A stretch of 64,000 nt of DNA, from positions 62,001-126,000 of the forward strand of contig JAFLBN010000006.1 of the NCBI GenBank assembly GCA_017303395.1, read 5' to 3'. This stretch comes from Chitinophagales bacterium. Lineage in GTDB: Bacteria > Bacteroidota > Bacteroidia > Chitinophagales > Chitinophagaceae. The notes beneath the pieces were generated by a model. It searched no databases and was not told where the DNA came from. It saw nothing but the letters and a program-made list of their open reading frames with translations. Positions 26,058 to 34,396 of the stretch are shown in pieces (the stretch's first letter is position 1; every line of letters starts with the position of its first letter). The translations under genes were made by a program, and so were the position numbers.

Positions 26058-27179
26058 TCAATTGTTCCCGTCAAGGCTGTTCTTTAGCTGTCTGGTCATG
26101 CCCGATGTGTAAGTATCCCATCGTTCAATTACCTGCTTCATTTCATCCGGCAGTTCTGAGTTGAACTGAACCCATTCGCCAGTTGTAGGGTGCTTGAACC
26201 CCAGTTCTTTAGCATGCAATGCGTGGCGAGGCAGTATTTTGAAACAGTTTTCTACAAACTGTTTGTATTTAGTAAATACTGTTCCTTTTACAATATAGTT
26301 GCCACCATAGGTCTGGTCGTTGAAAAGCGGATGACCGATAGACTTCATGTGCACACGTATCTGGTGCGTACGTCCTGTTTCCAGACGCAGCTCTATCAGC
26401 GTTACATAGTTGAAGCGCTGCAATACTTTATAGTGGGTGATGGCTTCTTTCCCATAATCGCCATCCGGGAAGGTGTCCATTATTTTGCGGAAGCGCAGGT
26501 TGCGGCCCACGTTTACGTTTATGGTGCCTTCGTCTTCCTCCAGATTGCCCCATACAAGTGCTATATAGCGCCTGTGTACGGTATGCTTTTTGAACTGCAG
26601 GCCAAGATTGCTCATGGCAGCATCAGTTTTGGCAATAACCAGCAATCCGCTTGTGTCTTTATCTATACGGTGTACTAATCCCACGCGTGGCAGTGCACTG
26701 TTTTCAATATCTTCTACATGCAGGTACCATGCAAGACCGTTTACCAATGTGCCTGTGTAGTTGCCACAACCGGGGTGTACCACCATACCATCGGGTTTGT
26801 TGATGATCATCAGGTCGTCATCTTCATACACAATGTTCAATGGCATTTCCTCCGGAATCACTTCTTCTGATACTTCACCACGGCTGTCGAAGACGATGAT
26901 TTCATCATTGGTACGTATCTTATAGTTAGATTTTGTAGGCTGTCCGTTTACCGTTATCAGCCCGTCTTCTATTGCCTGTTGTATTTTATTGCGCGTAGCA
27001 CCTTCAATACGTATCATCAGGTATTTGTCGATACGCATGCTTTCCTGCCCGCGGCTGATAACAAGGCGAGTACGCTCTACGGGCACTATTTCACCTTCCT
27101 GCTCACTCAGTTCAGGATCATCATCGTCCCACACTTCTTCCAGCTCGTTATTGTCGATGTCTATATTGTCTATACTCAT
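26058..27179 (-). CDS. rluD: Large-subunit pseudouridine synthase RluD-like
   Basis: 373 aa. An acidic N-terminal extension (residues 1-35) leads to an S4 RNA-binding domain (SMRIDKYLMIRIEGATRNKI to NGQPTKSNYKI). The catalytic RluA domain then has GLVHRIDKDTSGLLVIAK with the catalytic Asp in HRIDKDTSG (Asp173), and GRTHQIRVHMKSIGHP. It modifies uridines of 23S rRNA helix 69. A box at 27203-27210 gives rluD a promoter of its own, overlapping the stop of the upstream gene. Confidence 0.93.
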   Translation of the reverse strand: MSIDNIDIDNNELEEVWDDDDPELSEQEGEIVPVERTRLVISRGQESMRIDKYLMIRIEGATRNKIQQAIEDGLITVNGQPTKSNYKIRTNDEIIVFDSRGEVSEEVIPEEMPLNIVYEDDDLMIINKPDGMVVHPGCGNYTGTLVNGLAWYLHVEDIENSALPRVGLVHRIDKDTSGLLVIAKTDAAMSNLGLQFKKHTVHRRYIALVWGNLEEDEGTINVNVGRNLRFRKIMDTFPDGDYGKEAITHYKVLQRFNYVTLIELRLETGRTHQIRVHMKSIGHPLFNDQTYGGNYIVKGTVFTKYKQFVENCFKILPRHALHAKELGFKHPTTGEWVQFNSELPDEMKQVIERWDTYTSGMTRQLKNSLDGNN

Positions 27180-27202
27180 TAGTAGTGCTTGGTGTATTTA
27201 TG

Positions 27203-27210
27203 CAAAGTTA
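27203..27210 (-). promoter_or_regulatory. -7 box of rluD
   Basis: Reads TAACTTTG on the minus strand, 23 bp before the rluD ATG, and overlaps the stop codon of the MauE-thioredoxin gene at 27208. Confidence 0.55.
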
Positions 27211-28152
27211 CTGCCTTAACCAGTCTTTGATATCAGAAGGGTCTAATTGCAGGTAAGTACTTTCTTTTTCTATGGTGCCATTGTTTACCCAATAGATGGC
27301 AGGTACAGAGTCTCCCGCCATTTCCTGAAACGCTGCAATGTCTTTAAACAGCAAGAAGGGCAAGTCTTCTGCATGAGATTCTTTGAAGAATGCCTCTTTG
27401 TTATCCGGGTGTCCGCTAAGTACCAGATACACGGGAATTCCCGGATTTTGCTTTTTGAGTACATGCAGCAAGTAGGCAGCTTTTCTGCAATGCGGGCATG
27501 TAAGGCTCATATAAGCTATGATGTGTTTGCCTGTGCGCAACTCAGCTGCAGGTTTGTTAGCTGCATCTTTATAAAGCAGTTCCAGGTTGATAGGCCTGTT
27601 AACTACCGTAGGTGTATTGCTGATGTTTAGTGGTGAAATAATAAACGTAGTAACGATGGCTGCCATACCAAGTACTGCGGCTATCCATTCCTGTCCTTTA
27701 TATGGTTTAACAGGGTAGATGCGCATTAATACAAAACATGCAGCTATCATGGCAAGGTTTTTCCAGATAGCCTGCAGCGGGTTCATATATATCCAATTGC
27801 CAAAGCAGCCACAGTTACCTGTATTGCCCTGTTGAATGATTAATACAACCAGATAAATAGTAAGGATAGCCAGAAAGCCGATTGTAACAGGATAGGTAAC
27901 TTCTTTAAGGTAAATGTGTGCCAGCAGAAATACACCAATCAGCAACTCGAACCCGATAAACAAGTGGGCAATAACAGAAGCCCATAACATATTGCCTATG
28001 CCAAAGCCTACGAATGTCCATTGGAATGGCTCAATATCTGTCAGTTTGCTGATAGCAGATATAAAAAAAACTGCTGCCATTGCTAGCAGCAGTAATAAGC
28101 CTGTAATGCGTTTTATATAAAAAATAGCGTTGTTGCTGTTTGTCTGTGCCAT
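27208..28152 (-). CDS. MauE-like membrane domain fused to a thioredoxin-like domain (paralogue 2)
   Basis: 314 aa, with the same layout as the protein at 23138: a four-helix MauE/DoxX-like part carrying TGNCGCFGNW (Cys pair at 114 and 116), a linker helix (EWIAAVLGMAAIVTTFI), and a thioredoxin-like domain with CPHC at 219-222. The pair is clearly paralogous by domain order and motifs though diverged in sequence. It lies 30 bp downstream of the tiny cysteine lipoprotein D in the same direction, so the two are probably co-transcribed, which hints at a redox partnership in the envelope. Confidence 0.72.
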   Translation of the reverse strand: MAQTNSNNAIFYIKRITGLLLLLAMAAVFFISAISKLTDIEPFQWTFVGFGIGNMLWASVIAHLFIGFELLIGVFLLAHIYLKEVTYPVTIGFLAILTIYLVVLIIQQGNTGNCGCFGNWIYMNPLQAIWKNLAMIAACFVLMRIYPVKPYKGQEWIAAVLGMAAIVTTFIISPLNISNTPTVVNRPINLELLYKDAANKPAAELRTGKHIIAYMSLTCPHCRKAAYLLHVLKKQNPGIPVYLVLSGHPDNKEAFFKESHAEDLPFLLFKDIAAFQEMAGDSVPAIYWVNNGTIEKESTYLQLDPSDIKDWLRQ

Positions 28153-28182
28153 ATTACTGATGGCAAAAATAACGAATTCTGA

Positions 28183-28431
28183 TTAGTAGAGTTCGCAGGT
28201 TTCTACTGCTTTGATGCCGTCACGGTCGAAAGTAGCAGAGTTTTCTTCACATTTAGCTTTTGCCTTTTTCTTGGTATTGCTGATAGCATACTCTTGCACA
28301 GCAGTATCGGGCAGGCCTGCCTGTCCAGAATACGTGATGGTACATTGGCATATATATTCGCGAGTGCAAGAACTTAATCCCAGAGTAACTAATATAGCTA
28401 AAGCCAGTAGAGTACCGGTGCGAAATTTCAT
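28183..28431 (-). CDS. Tiny cysteine-patterned lipoprotein, family member D
   Basis: An 82-aa precursor (MKFRTGTLLALAILVTLGLSS then C, anchor Cys22). The mature part is CTREYICQC, with KKKAKAKC in the middle and ETCELY at the end, matching the plan of members A, B and C. A candidate box with TTTA in place of TTTG (TACTTTTA, 28458-28465 on the minus strand) lies 26 bp before the ATG. It precedes a MauE-thioredoxin fusion by 30 bp. Function unknown. Confidence 0.75.
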   Translation of the reverse strand: MKFRTGTLLALAILVTLGLSSCTREYICQCTITYSGQAGLPDTAVQEYAISNTKKKAKAKCEENSATFDRDGIKAVETCELY

Positions 28432-28549
28432 GAAAAAGTCATTTTAACGGTTGAAGATAAAAGTAATAATTTAATTGTACAACTCATAGCCTGCTTAAAG
28501 CATTAGATTTTTTAGCAAAGATTTATTTTATAAGGCTCTATCTTCAGCT

Positions 28550-28557
28550 TAACTTTA
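28550..28557 (+). promoter_or_regulatory. -7-like box of the DUF58 gene
   Basis: TAACTTTA, a variant ending in A, also found before the genes at 31505 and 48883. It lies 21 bp before the ATG. Confidence 0.4.
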
Positions 28558-28578
28558 GGCTATTGCCTTGATTTTAAG

Positions 28579-29484
28579 ATGAATATTACACAACATACCC
28601 TTGCCGATAGTCTGGAACTGATAGCCAGACAAGTGGTAGAGGGGTTTATTATAGGACTGCACAAGAGCCCGTTTCATGGTTTTTCGGTAGAGTTTGCAGA
28701 GCATAGGCTGTATAATCAGGGGGATGCCCTGCGGCATATAGACTGGAAAGTGTATGGCAGAACGGATAAGCTGTTTGTAAAGAAGTATGAGGAGGAAACC
28801 AACCTACGCTGTTGTTTGGTGGTAGATACTTCTGCATCCATGCATTTTGCTACAAAGGACGGAAGTATGCGCAAAATAGACTTTGCCTGCCTAGCTGCTG
28901 CGGGGTTGATACAATTGCTGAAGCGACAATTAGATGCTTCGGCACTGGCCTTGTTTGACAGTGAATTAAAATACTTGTCTGAATGCCGCAGCTCGCATAC
29001 ACACTACCGCATGCTGACGCATGAATTGGAAAAACAACTAAAAGCTGAACCGAAACAAACAGCTACAAATGCTGCCAAAGCCCTGCACGAAGTAGCTGAG
29101 CAGATGCACCGCAGGTCGTTAATTGTAGTATTCAGTGATATGATGGATGATGCAGAACATGCAGATGAGCTTTTTGCTGCATTGCAACACCTGAAGTATA
29201 ATAAACACGAGGTTATTTTGTTTCATATAATGGAAGGGAGCAGGGAAGTGACTTTTGATTTTGACAACAGGCCATATGAGTTTGTGGATATGGAAACGGG
29301 CGAGCGCCTGAAACTGCAACCCAACCAGGTGAAAGATGTATATATAAATAAGATGGAAGCCTTCCGCAAGGAAATTGAAAATAAATGTCACCAGTACCAT
29401 ATAGATATGGTACCTGTAGATTTGAGCCAGCCTGTAGAACAGGTGTTATATTCCTTTTTATTGAAAAGAAATAAAATGCTGTAA
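28579..29484 (+). CDS. DUF58 domain protein (MoxR-associated)
   Basis: 301 aa. The signature region GDALRHIDWKVYGRTDKLFV then KKYEEETNLRCCLVVDTSASM, a MIDAS-like DTSAS in a von Willebrand-type fold, is diagnostic of DUF58. Such proteins usually pair with a MoxR AAA+ ATPase and VWA proteins in metal-chelatase-like complexes for envelope or enzyme maturation. Here no moxR is adjacent: the upstream gene is divergent and downstream is the yceD operon. Start MNITQHTLADSLELI is at 28579. Confidence 0.88.
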   Translation: MNITQHTLADSLELIARQVVEGFIIGLHKSPFHGFSVEFAEHRLYNQGDALRHIDWKVYGRTDKLFVKKYEEETNLRCCLVVDTSASMHFATKDGSMRKIDFACLAAAGLIQLLKRQLDASALALFDSELKYLSECRSSHTHYRMLTHELEKQLKAEPKQTATNAAKALHEVAEQMHRRSLIVVFSDMMDDAEHADELFAALQHLKYNKHEVILFHIMEGSREVTFDFDNRPYEFVDMETGERLKLQPNQVKDVYINKMEAFRKEIENKCHQYHIDMVPVDLSQPVEQVLYSFLLKRNKML

Positions 29485-29500
29485 AAATCAATAATTTTGC

Positions 29501-29508
29501 TACCTTTG
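29501..29508 (+). promoter_or_regulatory. -7 box of the yceD-rpmF-plsX operon
   Basis: TACCTTTG followed by CACCCC, an exact match. It lies 137 bp upstream of the ATG at 29646, implying a leader of about 130 nt in which no clear conserved structure was recognised. Confidence 0.55.
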
Positions 29509-29645
29509 CACCCCATTGAAGTTTTTTGACAGGGTGTTGGTACGGGTGTTGTTGCAGATGGTTGATTTTGAGTGTTTTGTGAATATTAGAAATATAATAT
29601 TTGTACTAGCAGGGTGGTAGTTTCGTAAAACAGGTCAGAGCGAAG

Positions 29646-30212
29646 ATGAAACATAATCGTGAATATGAGATTGCATGGCAAGGGTTAAAGCTTGGCGTTC
29701 ATACGTTTCAGTACGAGCTTAATGATCGTTTTGTAGAAGAAAAAGGCAAGGAAGATGCCGATTTTAAAGATCTGGATGCACTGGTAACATTGCGTTTCGA
29801 TAAAAAAAACAATTTCTTCCTTTGTCATTTCGATATAGACGGCAGTATTACGGTAGCTTGCGACAGGTGCGGAGACGATTTTAAGATGAGGCTTTGGGAC
29901 GAGTTTGATCTTGTGATAAAGCTGACAGGAACTGAAGAAGCGGAAGAAATAGATGAAGATTCAGACGTAGTTTTCATCCCCCGTAGCGAAACGGTATTGG
30001 ACATCAGTAACTGGATATATGAATTCTTATTGCTGAGCGTGCCATTGCAACGAGTACACCCCGAAAAAGCAGACGGTACTACCGAATGCAACCCTGAGGC
30101 GCTGAAACTGCTGGATAAGCTGACAGAGCCTGAAGAAAAACCTAAAAATGATATTTGGAAAGGCCTTGAGGCTTTGAAAGATAAATCAAACAATAATCGT
30201 AAAACGAAGTAA
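29646..30212 (+). CDS. yceD: YceD-family protein (DUF177), 23S rRNA accumulation factor
   Basis: 188 aa with the DUF177 plan: beta-rich N-terminal part, then ITVACDRCGDDFKMRLWDEF containing the CxxC pair, and a second conserved stretch (LDISNWIYEFLLLSVPLQRVHP followed by a Cys in TTECNPEALKLL). YceD-family proteins support ribosomal L32 and 23S rRNA accumulation. It is followed by rpmF (12 bp) and plsX, the widespread yceD-rpmF-plsX order, which supports the call. Confidence 0.9.
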   Translation: MKHNREYEIAWQGLKLGVHTFQYELNDRFVEEKGKEDADFKDLDALVTLRFDKKNNFFLCHFDIDGSITVACDRCGDDFKMRLWDEFDLVIKLTGTEEAEEIDEDSDVVFIPRSETVLDISNWIYEFLLLSVPLQRVHPEKADGTTECNPEALKLLDKLTEPEEKPKNDIWKGLEALKDKSNNNRKTK

Positions 30213-30224
30213 AATTTAAATACA

Positions 30225-30440
30225 ATGCCAAATCCTAAAAGACGTCACTCTCAGCAACGTAGTGCAAAGCGTCGTACACACTACAAAGCGACTGCAGAAA
30301 CTTGGAGTGTAGATTCAGCAACAGGCGAAACTCACCTGCGTCACCGCGCACATTGGGTAGAAGGTAAATTGTTCTATCGTGGTCGTGTTGTGATAGACAA
30401 AGCACCTGCAACTGCAGCTGAAGGCGAACAAAATCAATAA
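30225..30440 (+). CDS. rpmF: 50S ribosomal protein L32
   Basis: 71 aa. The N-terminus MPNPKRRHSQQRSAKRRTHY is the L32 signature. It has no Cys, so it is the zinc-free form. An extra Ala/Glu-rich end (APATAAEGEQNQ) extends slightly past the core. It is the middle gene of the yceD-rpmF-plsX operon. Confidence 0.97.
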   Translation: MPNPKRRHSQQRSAKRRTHYKATAETWSVDSATGETHLRHRAHWVEGKLFYRGRVVIDKAPATAAEGEQNQ

Positions 30441-30458
30441 TATAACTCCATTCTTTGA

Positions 30459-31415
30459 ATGAAGATAGGGTTTGATATCATGGGGGGAGACTATGCCCCC
30501 GAGGAAGCCATTAAAGGCGTTCAACTTTACTTTCAGCAAATCTTAGATTCGTCTGTGCATTTGTTGCTGATAGGTGATGCAAAAGTTGCATCGCCTTATC
30601 TTGCAATGTTGGAGCCCTACAAAGAGCGTTATACATTCATTGATACGCCCGAAGTGATAGGCATGCACGAGCATCCTACCAAAGCACTGAAAGAAAAGCC
30701 AAACTCCAGCATAGCTGTAGGTTTTGGTTTGCTGCAGATGCAAAAAGCCGATGGCTTTTGCAGCGCAGGTAACACAGGTGCAATGATGGTGGGGGCTATG
30801 TACAGTGTCAAAACCATTGAGGGTATATTGAGGCCAACTATCGCGTCTCCGATTCCGAGATCTGACGGTAAGTTTAACTTGTTGCTGGACGTTGGTATCA
30901 ATGCGGATTGCAAACCTGAAAATCTGGTGCAGTTTGCTGAGATGGGTTCGCTGTATGTTAACAAGGTCTTCAATGTAGAGAACCCGAAAGTAGGTTTGCT
31001 GAACCTGGGCGAAGAAGAAGGTAAAGGTAATATACTGGCACAAGCAACATTCCCATTGCTGAAAGAGCACAAGGGCGTTAACTTCCATGGCAACATAGAA
31101 GGTCGTGATGTGTTTATGAACAAAGCAGACGTAATTGTTTGTGAAGGCTTTGTGGGTAATGTAGTACTGAAAACTGCAGAGAGTATCTATACCATCTTCA
31201 AAGAAGAAAGAAAGGTAGAAGATTCTTTACTTGACAACTACAATTTTGAAATATACGGTGGTACACCAATATTGGGTGTTAATAGCCCTGTAGTAATAGG
31301 CCATGGTATTTCTCATGCACTTGCTTTCAAAAACATGATAGATGTAACACGTAAGATAATTGCATCTGACTTGGTTGGTGCGTTCAAATCGCATTTTGCA
31401 CCTACAGTAGCATAA
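30459..31415 (+). CDS. plsX: Phosphate acyltransferase PlsX
   Basis: 318 aa, normal length. It makes acyl-phosphate from acyl-ACP for phospholipid synthesis. Signature: MKIGFDIMGGDYAPEEAIKG at the start and NTGAMMVGAMYSVKTI. The C-terminal YGGTPILGVNSPVVIGHGIS is also typical. fabH does not follow, because a terminator at 31438 closes the operon. Confidence 0.95.
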   Translation: MKIGFDIMGGDYAPEEAIKGVQLYFQQILDSSVHLLLIGDAKVASPYLAMLEPYKERYTFIDTPEVIGMHEHPTKALKEKPNSSIAVGFGLLQMQKADGFCSAGNTGAMMVGAMYSVKTIEGILRPTIASPIPRSDGKFNLLLDVGINADCKPENLVQFAEMGSLYVNKVFNVENPKVGLLNLGEEEGKGNILAQATFPLLKEHKGVNFHGNIEGRDVFMNKADVIVCEGFVGNVVLKTAESIYTIFKEERKVEDSLLDNYNFEIYGGTPILGVNSPVVIGHGISHALAFKNMIDVTRKIIASDLVGAFKSHFAPTVA

Positions 31416-31437
31416 TAAGCATGCATCATAATATTTA

Positions 31438-31469
31438 ATGCCTCGCAATTTGCGGGGCATTTTTATTTG
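31438..31469 (+). terminator. Rho-independent terminator of the plsX operon
   Basis: A 10-bp stem ATGCCTCGCA / TGCGGGGCAT with one G-T pair and ATT loop is followed by TTTTATTTG, 22 bp after the plsX stop. Confidence 0.8.
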
Positions 31470-31504
31470 TTGTCTATCCTTAACTTTAGGATGGCACAGC
31501 GGTT

Positions 31505-32161
31505 ATGAAAAAAATATATTGCCTTAGCGGATTGGGAGCAGATGACAGGATATTTGCCAACCTTAAAATTGATGATGCACAGCTTGTGCATCTGCCTTGG
31601 CCAGAATATGATGAGCATGATGAACTGCCTTGCTATGCACAGAAAATGTCTGCATTGATAAAAGACGAAAACCCTATACTGCTGGGCGTGTCGTTTGGTG
31701 GTATGCTGGCGGTAGAGATTGCTAAAATGAGAGCGGTAAAAAAAGTAATCATCGTATCGAGCGCAAAGACAAGAGAAGAGATACCGCACTTCGGGAAGTT
31801 CATGAAGTTTATCATAACAAAACAGGTTGTACCTGCTGTATTCTTTACGTGGCCCAATAAGATTGTGATGAAACTGTTTGGTGCGAATACCGATAGCGAG
31901 AAAGAAATGTTGAGTGGTGTATTCCGTGATACGGATGGTTATTTGGTTCGATGGGCAATGAAGGCAATACAACTATGGCAAAACGAAGCATACCCGCAGC
32001 CTGTAGTACATATACATGGCGATGCAGATAAAATCATAACACCTGAATATATACACCCAAACTATTGGATAAAAGGTGGTTCGCACATCATGATATATAA
32101 CCGTGCCGAAGAAATAAGTGCTATCATCAATAAAGAATTAAGCAATGCCAATCGTTTATAA
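31505..32161 (+). CDS. Alpha/beta hydrolase
   Basis: 218 aa. The nucleophile elbow LLGVSFGGMLAVEIAK supplies Ser in GVSFGG, and VVHIHGDADKIITPEYIHP probably places the catalytic Asp, with GGSHIMIYNRAEEI giving the His. That is a complete triad by pattern. The substrate is unknown. A TAACTTTA box is at 31481-31488, 16 bp upstream. Its 3' end overlaps the ogt start by 17 bp, so the two are likely co-translated. Confidence 0.78.
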   Translation: MKKIYCLSGLGADDRIFANLKIDDAQLVHLPWPEYDEHDELPCYAQKMSALIKDENPILLGVSFGGMLAVEIAKMRAVKKVIIVSSAKTREEIPHFGKFMKFIITKQVVPAVFFTWPNKIVMKLFGANTDSEKEMLSGVFRDTDGYLVRWAMKAIQLWQNEAYPQPVVHIHGDADKIITPEYIHPNYWIKGGSHIMIYNRAEEISAIINKELSNANRL

Positions 32162-32681
32162 ATACTTTGATACACCACTGGGCAAAATGATGGGAGCAGC
32201 CACAGATGATGGCGTGTGCCTGTTTGAATTTGAATACCGACGCAGTCTTTCAAAAATACAGCAACGCATAAAAGATGCTTTGCAGATGGAATATGAATCA
32301 GGTGAGCATCCGTTACTTGACCAATTGGAAAGAGAAGCGAAGGAATATTTTGCAGGGCAAAGAATGGCTTTTGATGTGCCATTGAATATGATTGGTACAG
32401 ACTTTCAGAAACGCGTATGGAAAGGCTTGCTGGATATACCTTTTGGAGAAACGCGTTCTTACAAAAAGCAGTCAATATACCTAGGTGATGTGAAGGCGAT
32501 ACGTGCCGTTGCAACTGCCAACGGACAAAACGGAATTGCCATTATTGTGCCATGCCATAGAGTGATAGGCGATAACGGAAGCCTTGTTGGTTATGGTGGC
32601 GGATTGCCTAAAAAGAAATGGTTACTAGAGCATGAAGCAAAGTACAGTGGCAAGGATTTGCAGATGGGTTTGTTTGAATAG
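32145..32681 (+). CDS. ogt: Methylated-DNA--protein-cysteine methyltransferase (Ogt/AGT)
   Basis: 178 aa. It repairs O6-alkylguanine by transferring the alkyl group to its own Cys137 in the motif VPCHRVIG, with the preceding IGTDFQKRVWKGLLDIPFGE helix-turn-helix region and the following GGGLPKKKWLLEHE. It is a single-use (suicide) protein. The N-terminal half is short and lacks the zinc-binding Ada extension. It follows the hydrolase gene with a 17-bp overlap. Confidence 0.92.
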   Translation: MPIVYKYFDTPLGKMMGAATDDGVCLFEFEYRRSLSKIQQRIKDALQMEYESGEHPLLDQLEREAKEYFAGQRMAFDVPLNMIGTDFQKRVWKGLLDIPFGETRSYKKQSIYLGDVKAIRAVATANGQNGIAIIVPCHRVIGDNGSLVGYGGGLPKKKWLLEHEAKYSGKDLQMGLFE

Positions 32682-32741
32682 AATTGTTAAAAACCGATGA
32701 CTGATGCTTGCAAACTGGCAGGCAAATTGTATTAAACTTGC

Positions 32742-33812
32742 ATGATGAATTGTAAACGACTACTCGTAACGGTAATATGTATTTGTTGGGCGGCAATCTC
32801 TTTTTCTCAAAACAATACGATAGAGTTTTATACTGATAAGTCTCCGCGTCTGCGTGGTATGATGGTGCCTACTTTTCTGGATGAAGCAGGCGTGCGAGAG
32901 TTGGGTCGTTGGGGCGCAAACCATATACGCTGGCAGCTTACGTGGGGCGGGTTCCCGCACTCGGCTGCAGATAGGGCCAATAAAGAAGAGTTCCGTAATT
33001 GGCTGAATGGAGCATTGGCACACGTAGATAAAATGCTGCCCGTATGCCAAGAGCTTGGTATTAAGGTATTGATAGACCTGCATACACTACCCGGTGGGCG
33101 AATGGAAGACTATAACCACCGCATGTTTACAGACAAAACATGGCAGGACGAGTTTATAAGCATCTGGAAAGAAATAGCAACGAAGTATAAAGATAATCCT
33201 ACCGTATGGGGCTATGATATAGCCAACGAACCACAAGACGGCAAGGTAGAAAATGGTGCATTAAACTGGCCCACATTGGCATCCGTTGTAGCACATGACA
33301 TACGAGATATTGACGCCAACCATCCTATAATTGTAGAAGCACGGGGTGGTGATGTAGGTACTCTTGCCCGCTTTCAAATAATAGATGTGCCGGGGTTGGT
33401 ATATAGCTTTCATATGTATGTACCACATAGCTTTACTCACCAAAACATCAGCGGCAAGAAAAAGACGTTTCGCTATCCGGGCTATGTGGGGCTTAAGCGT
33501 TGGAATAAAGATGCTGTAAGAAAAGTGCTGGATGAGATAAAAGACTGGCAGGCAAAAAACAATGCACAGATATATGTGGGTGAGTTCAGCGCCATCCGCT
33601 GGGCACCGGGAGAAGATGCCTACAACTACTTGAAAGACTGCATTGATATTTTTGAAGAGTATAACTGGAGCTGGGCATACCATGCCTTCCGCGAATATCA
33701 TGGATGGAGTGTAGAACACGGCGGTGTGAAAGAAGACGAAACACAGGCTAAAGAACCTACATCAAGGCAACAGTTGTTTATGGATGCGTTTAAGAAAAAC
33801 ACAAGACAGTAG
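32742..33812 (+). CDS. Glycoside hydrolase family 5-like enzyme (secreted)
   Basis: 356 aa with signal peptide (CWAAISFSQ) and a TIM-barrel. The family signature WGYDIANEPQDG contains the acid/base Glu163, and the nucleophile Glu281 lies in IYVGEFSAIRW. Also present are TFLDEAGVRELGRWGANHIR and HTLPGGRMEDYNHRMF. GH5 enzymes cleave beta-linked glycans such as cellulose or mannan. The exact substrate cannot be read from the sequence, and a CAZyme domain search would settle the subfamily. It precedes RNase P RNA by about 70 bp. Confidence 0.85.
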   Translation: MMNCKRLLVTVICICWAAISFSQNNTIEFYTDKSPRLRGMMVPTFLDEAGVRELGRWGANHIRWQLTWGGFPHSAADRANKEEFRNWLNGALAHVDKMLPVCQELGIKVLIDLHTLPGGRMEDYNHRMFTDKTWQDEFISIWKEIATKYKDNPTVWGYDIANEPQDGKVENGALNWPTLASVVAHDIRDIDANHPIIVEARGGDVGTLARFQIIDVPGLVYSFHMYVPHSFTHQNISGKKKTFRYPGYVGLKRWNKDAVRKVLDEIKDWQAKNNAQIYVGEFSAIRWAPGEDAYNYLKDCIDIFEEYNWSWAYHAFREYHGWSVEHGGVKEDETQAKEPTSRQQLFMDAFKKNTRQ

Positions 33813-33871
33813 GTGGTTTAATAGGTAGTTAAAATTGGGAAATCTTCGCCCAAACACATTCCTTTTTTCGT

Positions 33872-33879
33872 TAATTTTG
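33872..33879 (+). promoter_or_regulatory. -7 box of rnpB
   Basis: TAATTTTG fits TAnnTTTG and lies 5 bp upstream of the predicted RNA 5' end at 33885, exactly where a transcription start would be expected. Confidence 0.6.
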
Positions 33880-33884
33880 TAAGT

Positions 33885-34250
33885 AACTACAAGCCGGGTT
33901 ATCGCTTCTGCGCAGGCAGGGGAGGAAAGTCCGGACAGTATAGAGCAGCGCACCACCTAACGGGTGGGGTCTTGCGAAAGCGGGACACAGAAAGTGCCAC
34001 AGAAAATGACCGCCTTTAGCAATAGAGGTAAGGGTGAAAACGTAGGGTAAGAGCCTACGCGTTGTGTTGGTAACAATATGATGGGGTAAACCTTGCGCAC
34101 TGAAATGCCAAATAGGCGTACGTTTGAGGGCTGCTCGCCCGATGTGCGTGGGTTGGCAGCTACAGGTGATGCGTGAGCAGCATCGCAGATAAATGATAAC
34201 CGTCCCGGGACCATACGGGATTACAGAATCCGGCTTACAGGTTTGTAGTT
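33885..34250 (+). ncRNA. rnpB: RNase P RNA (bacterial type A)
   Basis: Ribozyme that matures tRNA 5' ends. Hallmarks in order: the conserved GAGGAAAGTCCGGAC at 33921, the AGTGCCACAGAAAATGACCG box near 33991, an AGGGTGAAA segment near 34030, and ACAGAATCCGGCTTACA near the end. The ends pair in a P1 helix: AACTACAA (33885-33892) with TTGTAGTT (34243-34250). Ends are estimated from that pairing and should be checked against a covariance model. It lies between the GH5 gene and valS and has its own promoter and terminator. Confidence 0.95.
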
Positions 34251-34264
34251 GTTTTGGTTAAATG

Positions 34265-34306
34265 CAGAGTGCCGAGTTTTTTCAAAACCCGACGCTCTGT
34301 TTTTTT
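34265..34306 (+). terminator. Terminator of rnpB
   Basis: CAGAGTGCCGAGTTTT pairs with AAAACCCGACGCTCTG (13 of 16 positions plus wobble) and is followed by TTTTTTAT. Confidence 0.75.
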
Positions 34307-34363
34307 ATATATTTCAGGTGCATTAATATCTACTGGTTCTGCATGCAGAGCGGGATAAGATAT

Positions 34364-34371
34364 TATCTTTG
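34364..34371 (+). promoter_or_regulatory. -7 box of valS
   Basis: TATCTTTG followed by CACTCTTAT; an almost identical string precedes the TPR gene at 44471. It lies 25 bp before the ATG. Confidence 0.58.
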
Positions 34372-34396
34372 CACTCTTATTTTTTAGAATCAGTAC

